Shown piece after piece: positions 16,322 through 24,926 of a stretch of 40,752 bases of DNA. Positions within the stretch are counted from its first letter, which is position 1; each line of letters begins with the position of its first letter. Below the pieces are notes generated by a model, which was given only the letters and a program-made list of their open reading frames with translations, ran no database searches and was not told the DNA's origin. The stretch spans positions 1 through 40,752 of the forward strand of contig JAJRTE010000036.1 in assembly GCA_024278455.1 (NCBI GenBank). The letters are read 5' to 3'. Source of the DNA: Myxococcota bacterium (GTDB lineage Bacteria; Myxococcota_A; UBA796; JAJRTE01). Made by a program: the position numbers and the translations under genes.

Positions 16322-17671
16322 TCAGAAGAGCCCGAGGATCAGGTGCGCCAGCCCGAGGAAACAGAGGAATCCGAAGGAGTCGGTGAGGGCGGTGATCAGC
16401 ACGCTGCCGCCCAGGGCGGGGTCCTTCTTGAGCCGCTTGAGCACCACCGGCACCGACGCGCCGACGATTCCAGCCATGGCCATGTTGGCCACCATGGCGA
16501 GGAACAGGACGAGGCCGATGGCGGGGTCGGACTTCCACAACCAGGCGATGCCGGCCGCCAGGACGCCGACACCGGCTCCCAGGGTCATGCCGATGAACAT
16601 GTTTTTCAGGATCACCCGGAACGTGCGTTCGAACTCGAACTCGCCCAGGGCGATACCTCGAGTGATCACGGTCAGGGTCTGCGACCCCACGTTGCCCCCG
16701 AGTCCGGCCACGACGGGCATGAACACCGCCAGGGTGGCATTGCGGGCGATCGTCCCCTCGAAGAGGCCCACCACAGATGCGGACATGAACGCGGTGCCCA
16801 GGTTGATGGCCGTCCAGGGAATGCGCTTGCGCACCGAGGTGGCCATGGGACTGAATACCCGGTCTTCCTCGTCGAGACCGGCCAGGCGGTACATGTCCTG
16901 GGTCGCCTCCTCCTGGATGACGTCGATAACGTCGTCGACCGTGATGATACCCAGCAAACGTCCGTCCGCGTCGGTGACGGGCACGGCGAGGAGGTTGTAG
17001 CGTGCCACCACGTTGGCCACCCGTTCCTGGGTCGCCTCGGGCGGCACGGACACCGGGTCCGGCATCATGATGGCTTCCAGCCTGCGGTCGGGAGGTGCGG
17101 CGACGAGGCGACGAATCGGCACGACACCTTCCAGCCGGCCGTTCCTGTCCACCACGTAGAGGTAGAACACCGCCTCCACCTGCTCGCCCAGGGTGCGGAT
17201 CGCGTCGATCGCCTCCTGGGCCGTGGCGGTTCGCTCCAGGGCGAGGAACCGCGGTGTCATGACGTTGCCGGCAGTCCCGGCTTCGTAGCGGAGGAGCCGA
17301 TCCAGTTCCGCCCGGCGCGCCGGGTCGATCAGCGGAATCACTCGAGCCTGGCGTGTGACATCGAGGCTGTCCAGGAGCAGAATGGCGTCGTCCGGTGCGA
17401 TCCGGCCGAGGATCTGACCAAGCCGCTCGTCATCGAGCAGTTCCAGGAACGACGGGATCATCTCCGCCGGCAGTTCGGACAGGGTTTTGCCGGCCTGCCT
17501 CGAGGAAAACAGCAGGTCGATCAGTTCCCTGGCTTCTGCCGGGCGCAGTTTGCCGAGCAGCGTGGCGATGTCGGCAGGGTGGATCCTGTCGAGCAGCTTT
17601 TCGGCACGAGCGCGGGCCCCTGTCCGGATGAACTTGAGGAGGATGTCCGTGTGGATGATGGGCCGGCTCAT
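16322..17671 (-). CDS. mgtE: Magnesium transporter MgtE
   Basis: 449 residues, the normal MgtE length. The superhelical N domain (about 1-130, HPADIATLLGKLRPAEARELIDLL) and two CBS domains (about 130-255, AGNVMTPRFLAL and IMMPDPVSVPP) form the cytosolic Mg2+ sensor. Five membrane helices follow, including ARNATLAVFMPVVAGLGGNVGSQ, which carries the pore signature, and the C-terminal SFGFLCFLGLAHLILGLF. MgtE is a gated Mg2+ channel in the inner membrane that closes when cytosolic Mg2+ is high. It is divergent from the AmpG-like transporter across a 176-bp gap. Confidence 0.95.
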   Translation of the reverse strand: MSRPIIHTDILLKFIRTGARARAEKLLDRIHPADIATLLGKLRPAEARELIDLLFSSRQAGKTLSELPAEMIPSFLELLDDERLGQILGRIAPDDAILLLDSLDVTRQARVIPLIDPARRAELDRLLRYEAGTAGNVMTPRFLALERTATAQEAIDAIRTLGEQVEAVFYLYVVDRNGRLEGVVPIRRLVAAPPDRRLEAIMMPDPVSVPPEATQERVANVVARYNLLAVPVTDADGRLLGIITVDDVIDVIQEEATQDMYRLAGLDEEDRVFSPMATSVRKRIPWTAINLGTAFMSASVVGLFEGTIARNATLAVFMPVVAGLGGNVGSQTLTVITRGIALGEFEFERTFRVILKNMFIGMTLGAGVGVLAAGIAWLWKSDPAIGLVLFLAMVANMAMAGIVGASVPVVLKRLKKDPALGGSVLITALTDSFGFLCFLGLAHLILGLF

Positions 17672-17732
17672 GGCACCTCCGTTGTCCAGGAGGCCCTTCG
17701 CGGACCTGGCGGGGCGGTGTGCTGTGAATCAA

Positions 17733-17767
17733 CGCTTGATAGCACGCGAGCCCACCCGCATCAAGCG
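17733..17767. promoter_or_regulatory. Inverted repeat forming face-to-face promoter candidates
   Basis: CGCTTGAT (17733-17740) and ATCAAGCG (17760-17767) form an inverted repeat with a 19-bp centre between two divergent genes. On the minus strand TTGATG (17764-17759) and TATCAA (17746-17741 region) are 17 bp apart. On the plus strand TTGATA (17736-17741) and CATCAA are also 17 bp apart. The same repeat could therefore supply both mgtE and the transporter, or be a regulator site. Confidence 0.4.
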
Positions 17768-17847
17768 CTATCTCCGCAGACCGCTTCCTGCCTCGAGCAA
17801 AATGGTCTATCCTGGGAGCCGCTGCACAGCCGACGAGGAGGCGCGTC

Positions 17848-19356
17848 ATGAAGGGAAGCCTGCGGAAAAGACTTTCGAGCCCGCATCTCTGGGTCGCGTC
17901 GACCTATTTCGCCGAGGGGTACCCCTACACGGTGGTCAACACGCTCGCCGAAGTGCTGTTCAAGGAACTCGGCGCCAGTCTCAAGGCCATCGGGCTGACC
18001 GCGCTGCTCCACCTTCCCTGGAACCTCAAGTTCTTGTGGGGACCGTTCGCCGACCGGTACGCGACCAAACGGTCGTGGCTGATATGGACCGAGGTGGGGA
18101 TCGTCTCGGTCATCCTCGCGCTGGCCCTGGTCGCCCCCCTGCCGAATGTCCTGACGTTGGCATCCGCGCTCTTCCTCGCACTGGCCTTCCTGTCCGCCAC
18201 CCATGACATCGCCATCGACGGGTACTACCTCGAGGCGCTCGACAAGAAGGGCCAGTCCCGGTTCGTGGGCTACCGGGTAACAGCCTATCGCGTCGCCATG
18301 CTCGTGGTGAGCGGGCCGCTGGTGGTGTTCATCAGCAAGGTGGGGTGGCCGGCGGGGTTCGTCCTCGTGGCCGCTCTGATGGCCCTCCTCCTGTTCTACC
18401 ACGCCACGTGGTTGCCTCGAGTCGAGACCCCCGGGGTCGCTCCCTGGGAGATGGTGCGGGCAGCCTGTCGTGTGAAAACGTTCCTCGCCGCCGCCGGTCT
18501 GGCCATGCTGGCAGGTGCCGCCCGGTACCTCCTGTCGCTCGAGGCGGTACGGGCGAGTCGCCGCCGCCTGCTCGAGGCGCTCCCGTTCCTGGACAAGATC
18601 TCGGTGTCGGAGTGGATCGCTCTCGCATTCCTGGCCGCGTTGCTCGTCGTCCTGGCCATGCAGGGGCGAATCCGCCGCTGGATCGACACACGGGACTCGT
18701 TCTACGCCGACGCCTTCGTGGATTTCCTGGCGCAAAGACAGGTCGGGCGTATCCTGGCGTTCGTCATCCTGTTCCGGACCGGCGAGTCATTCCTGCTGAA
18801 AATGCGCTACGCCTTTCTCAGGGATATCGGGATGACCATGGAGCAATTCGGCATAGCCGGCGGCACGTTCGGCGTGGTCGCCTCCCTCGCGGCCACCATG
18901 GCCGGCGGCTACCTCATCAGCCGGGACGGGCTCGAGCGGTGGTTGTGGCCGTTCGTCCTGATGCAGAACGTGCTGCAGTTGCTTTACATGGCGGTCTCCT
19001 ACTACTACGTGGACCTGGCGCAGGCCGGGGTCGCACCGCTCAACTACGCCCTACTCACCCTGGTCATCACCGTGGAGGCGTTCGGTGCAGGGTTCGGCAC
19101 GGCAGTCTTCATGGTCTACATCATGCGGTGCTGTCGTCCCCGGTACAAGGCGGCCCACATGGCCATCTTGACCGCACTGATGAGCTTGAGTTTCACGTTC
19201 GCCGGCGTGGCCAGCGGGTTCCTGGCGGAATGGATGGGCTACACCCTCTACTTCGGCTTCACCTTCGTCGCCGCCGTGCCGGGCATGGTGCTCCTGTTCT
19301 TCATCCCCTACCTGGACGGAACCACCGCGTCCGACGCCCCGGAGTGCTCGAGATGA
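17848..19356 (+). CDS. AmpG-like major facilitator transporter
   Basis: 502 residues with about 12 to 14 hydrophobic segments. The N-terminal YFAEGYPYTVV...LKAIGLTALLHLPWNLKFLWGPFADRY follows the AmpG/PAT pattern (loop between the first helices, then a WxPxxDR-like turn), and ATHDIAIDGYYLEAL matches the conserved charged fourth-helix motif. AmpG-type permeases carry muropeptides or similar solutes across the inner membrane. A longer central loop (about 195-250) is charged (VRASRRRLLEALPFLDKISVSE). A GAGGAGG Shine-Dalgarno lies seven bases before the ATG. The lipoate-ligase-like gene follows 34 bp later on the same strand. The substrate is not determined. Confidence 0.72.
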   Translation: MKGSLRKRLSSPHLWVASTYFAEGYPYTVVNTLAEVLFKELGASLKAIGLTALLHLPWNLKFLWGPFADRYATKRSWLIWTEVGIVSVILALALVAPLPNVLTLASALFLALAFLSATHDIAIDGYYLEALDKKGQSRFVGYRVTAYRVAMLVVSGPLVVFISKVGWPAGFVLVAALMALLLFYHATWLPRVETPGVAPWEMVRAACRVKTFLAAAGLAMLAGAARYLLSLEAVRASRRRLLEALPFLDKISVSEWIALAFLAALLVVLAMQGRIRRWIDTRDSFYADAFVDFLAQRQVGRILAFVILFRTGESFLLKMRYAFLRDIGMTMEQFGIAGGTFGVVASLAATMAGGYLISRDGLERWLWPFVLMQNVLQLLYMAVSYYYVDLAQAGVAPLNYALLTLVITVEAFGAGFGTAVFMVYIMRCCRPRYKAAHMAILTALMSLSFTFAGVASGFLAEWMGYTLYFGFTFVAAVPGMVLLFFIPYLDGTTASDAPECSR

Positions 19357-19390
19357 CGGGGGGCGCCGGCCGGAACCGTGAGACGTATCG

Positions 19391-20068
19391 ATGACCACGC
19401 TGCCCCCCATCGGTTCCTATGACCTGGACGACGACCTTCTCGAGGCGGTCCGTGCCACGGGCCGGGCGCGGCTTCGCGTCTACCCTGTCCGGGATGTCGC
19501 CGTGGTTCTGGGAAGGGGGAGCAAGCCGGAACAGGAACTCCGGCTCGACCCTGTCCTCGAGGACGGGGTGCCCGTGCTACGTCGCCGCGGCGGAGGCTGC
19601 GCGGTGGTGCTCGATCCCGGCAACGTCATCGTGTCCCTGGTCAGCCCCAAGAAAGGATTCGGAGGGGGGCGGGAAGCGTTCGGTGGCCTGTCCGCCTGGG
19701 TGATCGACGCCCTGGGACGCCTGGGTATCCCCGGTATCCGGCAGCGGGGCATATCGGACCTGACCATGGGAGACCGGAAGGTCGGAGGCGCGTGCATCTA
19801 CCGTCCCCTGGGCCTCCTCTATTACTCCACCACTCTGCTCGTCACACCGGACATCGACCTGTCGGAACGCTACCTCCAGCATCCCCCGCGGGAACCGGAC
19901 TACCGGGCCGGACGTTCCCACGCCGACTTCATGGGCAAGCTGTCGGGTCCCGGACGGTTCCCCGACGCGGAAGGGTTCGCGTTCGAGCTGGGCGCAGCCC
20001 TCGCACCCCGTTCCCCGGTGGACGAAAGCCCGCTGCTCGTGGAGGTGGTCGCCTCGAGGCGCTGGTAG
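19391..20068 (+). CDS. Lipoate-protein ligase A-like (BPL/LplA fold) protein
   Basis: 225 residues. The biotin/lipoate transferase fold is marked by VPVLRRRGGGCAVVLDPGN, the RR-x-GGG-VxxD-GN signature of LplA/LipM-type enzymes, then ISDLTMGDRKVGGACIYRP with the catalytic-lysine loop (DRKVGG). Such enzymes transfer lipoate or octanoate to acyl carrier domains in the cytosol. It is somewhat short and lacks the C-terminal accessory domain of E. coli LplA. The start at 19391 leaves 34 bp to the transporter gene. No lipoyl-domain substrate gene is in the window, so its target is unknown. Confidence 0.75.
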   Translation: MTTLPPIGSYDLDDDLLEAVRATGRARLRVYPVRDVAVVLGRGSKPEQELRLDPVLEDGVPVLRRRGGGCAVVLDPGNVIVSLVSPKKGFGGGREAFGGLSAWVIDALGRLGIPGIRQRGISDLTMGDRKVGGACIYRPLGLLYYSTTLLVTPDIDLSERYLQHPPREPDYRAGRSHADFMGKLSGPGRFPDAEGFAFELGAALAPRSPVDESPLLVEVVASRRW

Positions 20069-20093
20069 CAGCGACGACCCGGCGCCCCTCTCA

Positions 20094-20133
20094 GGCCGCC
20101 TCGCTTGACGCCGGGCACGGCGGCCAGTATAAG
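20094..20133 (+). promoter_or_regulatory. Sigma-70 promoter with an overlapping inverted repeat
   Basis: TTGACG (20105-20110), 17-bp spacer, TATAAG (20128-20133): the best sigma-70 match in the centre of the window. GGCCGCC (20094-20100) and GGCGGCC (20119-20125) flank the -35 box as an inverted repeat, so a dimeric regulator bound here would block it. It serves the glycosyltransferase/radical SAM genes. Confidence 0.6.
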
Positions 20134-20370
20134 GACGTTGTTCGACAGCCGCCAGTTTCCAGCGGGTCTCCCGTCCGCTCGCGCGCTCGAGGAACCCGTG
20201 AGGAGGGCAAGCGAAGGCAGCCGCTGTGGTGGAAGACTACCGGCACGCACGCCTTGTCGTGCACGAGCCGCGGTTGGTCGCCAGGTGACCCCCCCGTGCA
20301 CCCGGTGGCGGCAGCGGCGCCACGGTCCCGGGGGCGCATGCGCCCGATGTCGCGCGGGGTACGTCGCCGA
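20134..20370 (+). other. Long 5' leader of the radical SAM operon
   Basis: About 230 nt between the inferred transcription start and the first gene. It contains GTGGCG..CGCCAC that could form a hairpin, and a perfect 14-bp palindrome GGGCGCATGCGCCC (20332-20345) just before the start region. ATGs at 20338 and 20347 are in frame with the downstream gene. No known riboswitch class is recognised. Confidence 0.4.
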
Positions 20371-22782
20371 ATGTCGATTCGTATCTGTATCATCACCCGG
20401 CCGGACCTCGAGCCCCCGGTTCATGGTGCCGCGGTCAAGATCATGGAGACCGCTCGCGCGCTGTCCCGGCTCGGTGCCACGGTCGAAATCGTGACCAACG
20501 ACAGGCTCTGGTATACCCACGTCTCGGGCGGCCAGGTCGAGCGCCGGCGCTACCCCCAGGCACTGCTGAGCGCGACGAACTGTCCGCCGGTGGTCAAGCG
20601 TGGGCTCGCCCGCCTACCGGTCCCCGACTACTGGAAAGCCCTTCGCTGGCTGCTGACCCGAATCGGGTACCCTGGAGATGAACAGTTCCTCTACCAGGCC
20701 GCGGTCGATCCCGACTTCTGGGTACGCGTGCTCTTCGTGGGCAGGCGATACCGCATACAGGTGTACCAGGCCGAGTTTCCCGGCTATGCCATGCCGGCCT
20801 GGATCGCTTCCCGGCTGCTGGGAGGCCGGTGCGCGCTGGTGGAGCACAACGTGGAGTACCTCCGGCTGCAGGACACCACCGAGATCCCCGGCGACGTGAT
20901 CCGCCGGTTCGAGCGCATCGAATCGCGGCTTGCGCGCCTCGTGGACCACGTGATCGCGGTCTCGGAACCGGACAGGGCGAGACTGGAAACGATGGGGGTC
21001 CCGGCGAATCGCATCCGCGTCATCCCCCACGGGGTGAACCTGGACGCCTACGACGACCTGTCCGGCCGGGGCATCCGTGCGCGCTACGGCATCGACGAGG
21101 ACGCCTTTCTCCTCGTGTTCCATGGCACGTTGCACTACTGGCCGAACACGATAGCCGTGAAGCATATCGCCGAGGACCTCCTGCCGGGGCTCGAGGCCCG
21201 GGGAGTCCCGGCGTGGGCACTGGTCTGTGGGCTCAACCCACCACGCTACTACGCCCATCCACGGATGGTCTTCACCGGCGCCGTCCAGGACCTCCCGGAA
21301 CACCTCGCCGCCGCGGACGTGGCCGTCGTCCCCCTCGAGGACGGCGGGGGCACGCGCCTCAAGATCCTCGAGTACTTCGCCGCACGGCTGCCGGTCGTCA
21401 GCACACCGAAAGGAGCGGAAGGCATCCCGGTGACGCCTGGCGTGGAACTGGAACTCGCCGCGGACATGGAGACATTCGCCGGCGTCGTGGCCCGGTTGCG
21501 GCGTGACCCGGACCGGGCTGCCCGGTTGAGCAAGGCCGGCAGTGCGTTCGTGGAGACCCTGGACTGGGACGACGTCTGTCGCGCCTACCTGGACTGCTAC
21601 CGGGAACCGTTGGCACCAGGGCACACCGCAGCGTACCGCGCACCCCGAACGGCGCCTCGAGCCGGCCGGGCCGGGAGCCCTGTCGCGGAAGCCGCCGAGA
21701 CCCGGAGGGGGGCCGTGGATCGCGCGCAGCCTCGCGCCGAACCCCGGACGAACCGCCCGGAGCGGGCGAACCGCGCAGCCGCCGCGCGGAGAACCGGGCT
21801 CGGCGACCCCCTGCTGCTGGCCGTGGAGCACCTCCCGGAAGCGTCACGGCAGCGGATCGCGCCGGTCATGATCCTGAATATCACCCAGGCGTGCAACCTT
21901 TCCTGCACCTTCTGCGACCAGGGCCGAGGGACAGCACGGATGCCCGAACCGTTCGCCACGAGGATCATCGACCAGGCGGCACGACTGGGAGCGAGCGCGG
22001 TCGTGTTTACCGGTGGCGAGCCCCTGCTGCACCCCGGCCTGTGGCGGATGGTGGCGCACGCGCGGGAAGCCGGCCTGGGCACCAACGTGACGACCAACGG
22101 GCTCCTGGTCCCGGACCGGATCGACGCCATCGTGGAGAGCGGCCTGGACTCCATCTCGATCTCCATCGACGGCATGGCCAGCGTCCACGACGCACTGCGA
22201 GGGTCGCCGGGCGCGTTCGAGACCGCCACCAGGGCCCTGGCGCTGCTGCAACACCACGACATCGATGTACACGTGCATTTCGTGGTGACCCGGCGCAACG
22301 CCGATCACCTTCTGGCCGTGCACGACCTGGCGACCAGCCACGGGGCAGCGCTCGACTTCTGGCCGGTCAACGACGTCCCTTCCCTCTACCTTCGCGACGA
22401 AGCCTCGAGGCGCACCTACCGGGACGCGGTGGAGGCCCTGGCCGCCGCGGACACCGGCCACGCAGCCAGGCGGCGGTTCTACCTGACCGGTCTCGACTAC
22501 CATGCCGGCTGGAACCGGGCCGTCCGTTGCCTCGGGCTCATCCAGCAGTTCGGCATCACCGTGGACGGCCGGCTCATGCCATGCTGCGTGTGGGGGCATG
22601 ACGACCTGGCCATCGGCGACCTGGAGCAGCACGACCTCGAGACGTTGTGGACCGGTGCGAGCGCCCGGGCGTTTCGCAAGCGCCTCGTCGAGCAGGGGTG
22701 TCGCAAGGGGTGTTACAACCACTCGCTGCATGAATTCGAGAAGACGACCGGCCTGAGCTTCGTGCTCGACGAGGGAGAATGA
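20371..22782 (+). CDS. GT4 glycosyltransferase fused to a radical SAM/SPASM enzyme
   Basis: 803 residues in one unbroken frame. Residues 1-410 are a GT-B fold glycosyltransferase: ICIITRPDLEPPVHGAAVK start, VDHVIAVSEPDRARL, IPHGVN, VFHGTLHYWPN, then the family-4 EDGGGTRLKILEYFAARLPVVSTP. Residues about 411-495 are an Arg/Ala/Pro-rich linker. Residues 496-803 are a radical SAM core with CNLSCTFC (first Cys near 508), VVFTGGEPLLHPG, SISIDGM, and a cysteine-rich SPASM-like end (MPCCVWG, GCRKGC). Such fusions are not familiar to me. A GTG at 21715 with GGAGGGG just upstream could start a separate radical SAM product from the same frame. The stop overlaps the next gene as ATGA. A two-step modification of one substrate is inferred. 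Confidence 0.78.
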   Translation: MSIRICIITRPDLEPPVHGAAVKIMETARALSRLGATVEIVTNDRLWYTHVSGGQVERRRYPQALLSATNCPPVVKRGLARLPVPDYWKALRWLLTRIGYPGDEQFLYQAAVDPDFWVRVLFVGRRYRIQVYQAEFPGYAMPAWIASRLLGGRCALVEHNVEYLRLQDTTEIPGDVIRRFERIESRLARLVDHVIAVSEPDRARLETMGVPANRIRVIPHGVNLDAYDDLSGRGIRARYGIDEDAFLLVFHGTLHYWPNTIAVKHIAEDLLPGLEARGVPAWALVCGLNPPRYYAHPRMVFTGAVQDLPEHLAAADVAVVPLEDGGGTRLKILEYFAARLPVVSTPKGAEGIPVTPGVELELAADMETFAGVVARLRRDPDRAARLSKAGSAFVETLDWDDVCRAYLDCYREPLAPGHTAAYRAPRTAPRAGRAGSPVAEAAETRRGAVDRAQPRAEPRTNRPERANRAAAARRTGLGDPLLLAVEHLPEASRQRIAPVMILNITQACNLSCTFCDQGRGTARMPEPFATRIIDQAARLGASAVVFTGGEPLLHPGLWRMVAHAREAGLGTNVTTNGLLVPDRIDAIVESGLDSISISIDGMASVHDALRGSPGAFETATRALALLQHHDIDVHVHFVVTRRNADHLLAVHDLATSHGAALDFWPVNDVPSLYLRDEASRRTYRDAVEALAAADTGHAARRRFYLTGLDYHAGWNRAVRCLGLIQQFGITVDGRLMPCCVWGHDDLAIGDLEQHDLETLWTGASARAFRKRLVEQGCRKGCYNHSLHEFEKTTGLSFVLDEGE

Positions 22783-23894
22783 AATTGGCTGTCCGTCCTT
22801 TTCACCTCCCGGGGAGCTACCTGGTGCTAGAACTCACCAATCGGTGCAACCTGCGCTGCCGGCATTGTGCGCGGTCCAGCGTGCAGCATGCGCACTATGC
22901 CCGGGTGGGAGATTTTCCTCGAGCCGGCGTCGAGTCGCTCCTCGAGGACCTGGAGCGGGTCCGGGCGCGTTTCGACAACCTCATCCTTTTCTGGCTCGGG
23001 GAGCCGTTGTGTCATCCGGAGTTCGTGCCCATATACGACGCGATCGTCTCGATGCCGGGGATCGAGGAGGTATTCCAGCAGGTGGAGGTCCACACGAACG
23101 GGACCCTCCTGGACCGGACCATCGCCGCCGGCATCATCAACCGCTTTCCGGTCCCACAACGATGGCATATCTCGCTCGACGCCGCCACCGCCGGGACCTA
23201 CCAGCGGACCAAGGGGGTGGACGCGCTGGCACGAGTCGAGGCGAACGTCGAACGGCTGCTGCGCTTTCGTCAAAAGGGGGGATTCCCCTGGCCTCGAGTC
23301 GTCGTTCAGTGCATCATCAGCGACCGGAACGAGCGGGAGGCGGAGGCGTTTCTGGCCCACTGGCAAGCCCGCTTCCGGCGATACGCCGTGGAGCCGAAGC
23401 CGCTGGCATACCACGTACCGGCCACGCACTCCGGAGACGCCGTGTTCTTCCGCGCCCTCGACTGTCCGACCGCTGAAGAGCAGCGACGCCAGGACGCCGT
23501 GTACGCACGTGTGGTCGATCGGCTTGGACTCGGCGCGCCTGGGCGCGACGACCGGGAGGTTGCGGGTGATGCGCCGTGCGGTGCGGGCGCGGGGGACGGG
23601 AGCAGCCGCCCGTGCTCGGGGTTCTGGAAGAGCCCGGTGATAGGCTGGGACGGGCGCCTGACCACGTGCACCCGGGACAGCCTGTTCCACAACCTCGTGG
23701 GGAACGTCCTCGAGACCCCGTTAAGCGCCCTGTGGTTCGGGGACACACGCCTGTCCGGGTGGCGCCGGGAGGTGTCTCGAGGCGACTACCGGTCCCTGGC
23801 GTTGTGCCGCAACTGCTTCATCCCCGGTTCCCACAACTATACAGGCATCACGGGCGACGAAATCGCTGCGGCCGAGGCGGCGTCCCATGGCTAG
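22779..23894 (+). CDS. Radical SAM/SPASM protein
   Basis: 371 residues. The N-terminus LELTNRCNLRCRHCARSS holds the canonical CX3CX2C that binds the [4Fe-4S] cluster and SAM. LILFWLGEPLCHPE replaces the usual GGEP loop with LGEP, as in several SPASM subfamilies. The C-terminal part has an auxiliary-cluster cysteine set (PCSGFWKSPVIGWDGRLTTCTRD ... LCRNCF). Between about 250 and 280 lies a low-complexity Gly/Ala/Asp/Arg stretch unlike the rest. It starts inside the stop of the glycosyltransferase fusion (ATGA) and ends 8 bases inside the next gene, so the three are coupled. SPASM enzymes often modify peptides or install redox-demanding linkages; the substrate here is not known. Confidence 0.82.
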   Translation: MKLAVRPFHLPGSYLVLELTNRCNLRCRHCARSSVQHAHYARVGDFPRAGVESLLEDLERVRARFDNLILFWLGEPLCHPEFVPIYDAIVSMPGIEEVFQQVEVHTNGTLLDRTIAAGIINRFPVPQRWHISLDAATAGTYQRTKGVDALARVEANVERLLRFRQKGGFPWPRVVVQCIISDRNEREAEAFLAHWQARFRRYAVEPKPLAYHVPATHSGDAVFFRALDCPTAEEQRRQDAVYARVVDRLGLGAPGRDDREVAGDAPCGAGAGDGSSRPCSGFWKSPVIGWDGRLTTCTRDSLFHNLVGNVLETPLSALWFGDTRLSGWRREVSRGDYRSLALCRNCFIPGSHNYTGITGDEIAAAEAASHG

Positions 23895-24906
23895 GCGGAT
23901 ACGAGGCCGGTTGCACGAATGGAAAGTCCGGGCGGCCGCGCAATGCCGGCTGTACGGCGACACCGGCCGGCCAGTCCAGGCGCACATCTGCCCGACGGAC
24001 CGGTGCAATCTATCGTGCCACCAGTGCGACATCTGGCGCAAGCCCGTGGGAAGGGAACTATCGACCGAAGCGTGGCAACGGGTACTCGAGGAACTCGCCG
24101 GCCTTTCCCCAGGCATGTCGGTGAACTTCTCGGGAGGTGAGCCCTTTTTGCGCCAAGACCTGGTGGCGCTCATCGCCTTCGCGACCCGGTTGGGGATGAC
24201 CGCCAGCGCGAACACCAACGGCCTGCTCATCGACGACACGATGGCCCGGCGACTGCATGACGCCGGCCTGGACATCCTGTACGTCTCTCTGGACGGAGCC
24301 ACCGAGGCCACGCACGACCGTATCCGGAACCGCCCCGGGCTTTTCCGGCGAGTCATGCACGCCCTGGACGCCCTTTCGCGCGTGCCGAGGCCTCGAGTGG
24401 TCATCGCCACGATCTTGCACCGGGGATCCATCCCGGAAGTTGCAGCACTGGCGGAGCTGTGCGACGCTCGGGGCATCCAGGTGGTCTTTAAGCCGGTGTA
24501 CCAGCCGTTCGGTCAGCCCTACAACCCCGGTTGGTACCGCGACGATCCCTGGCTGCCCGGAGATATGGAGGCCGTGGACAGGGCACTGGATTTCCTCATC
24601 GCCTTGAGGAGGCAGGGCGGCCCGATCTGCAACGACGCTGCCCAGCTCGAGGCATTCAAGCAGTACTTCCGGGCGCCGGTACAGCCCAACGGCCTTGCCT
24701 GTCGCGCTGGCTTCCAGGACGTGGCGTTCGACGCCAGGGGCCAGGTGTTGGCCTGCTATCACCTGCCGCCGATTGGGAATGTGCAGTCGGCCAGCCTCGT
24801 GGACGTGTGGTGGGGACGTGAAGCCGCGTTGCGGAGGCAAGAGGTGTCCGGGTGCCGCAGGACGTGTAATCTCCAGAATTGCAATTTCGCCGCGTTTCCT
24901 GTCTGA
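23887..24906 (+). CDS. Radical SAM/SPASM protein, third of the operon
   Basis: 339 residues. The CX3CX2C motif is in CPTDRCNLSCHQCDIW, NFSGGEPFLRQD is the SAM-amino-binding loop, and ILYVSLDGATEATHD is the next core strand. The C-terminal region has a reduced SPASM-like set: CRAGFQDVAFDARGQVLACYHLP and GCRRTCNLQNC. DRCNLSC-x2-CDIW is common in radical SAM proteins near glycan and surface-polysaccharide genes and in peptide-modifying systems, so context does not decide between them. The start overlaps the previous gene by 8 bases. It is followed by 200 bp of non-coding DNA before pilB. Confidence 0.82.
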   Translation: MARRIRGRLHEWKVRAAAQCRLYGDTGRPVQAHICPTDRCNLSCHQCDIWRKPVGRELSTEAWQRVLEELAGLSPGMSVNFSGGEPFLRQDLVALIAFATRLGMTASANTNGLLIDDTMARRLHDAGLDILYVSLDGATEATHDRIRNRPGLFRRVMHALDALSRVPRPRVVIATILHRGSIPEVAALAELCDARGIQVVFKPVYQPFGQPYNPGWYRDDPWLPGDMEAVDRALDFLIALRRQGGPICNDAAQLEAFKQYFRAPVQPNGLACRAGFQDVAFDARGQVLACYHLPPIGNVQSASLVDVWWGREAALRRQEVSGCRRTCNLQNCNFAAFPV

Positions 24907-24926
24907 GCGAGGACAACTTCCTATTC

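Noticed and set aside
20134..20370. Possible cobalamin or other riboswitch in the leader of the radical SAM operon
   Set aside because: GGAACCCGTGAGG and GCAGCCGCTGTGG recall parts of the B12 riboswitch, but the conserved core order and the GCCACTG box are not there.
19792..20370. Upstream extension of the glycosyltransferase frame to 19792
   Set aside because: The extension runs out of frame through the lipoate-ligase-like gene and the leader and has no glycosyltransferase similarity.
20371..24906. Labelling the three radical SAM genes as a RiPP cluster
   Set aside because: No short precursor gene with a recognisable leader was seen in or beside the operon, so the label would be a guess.
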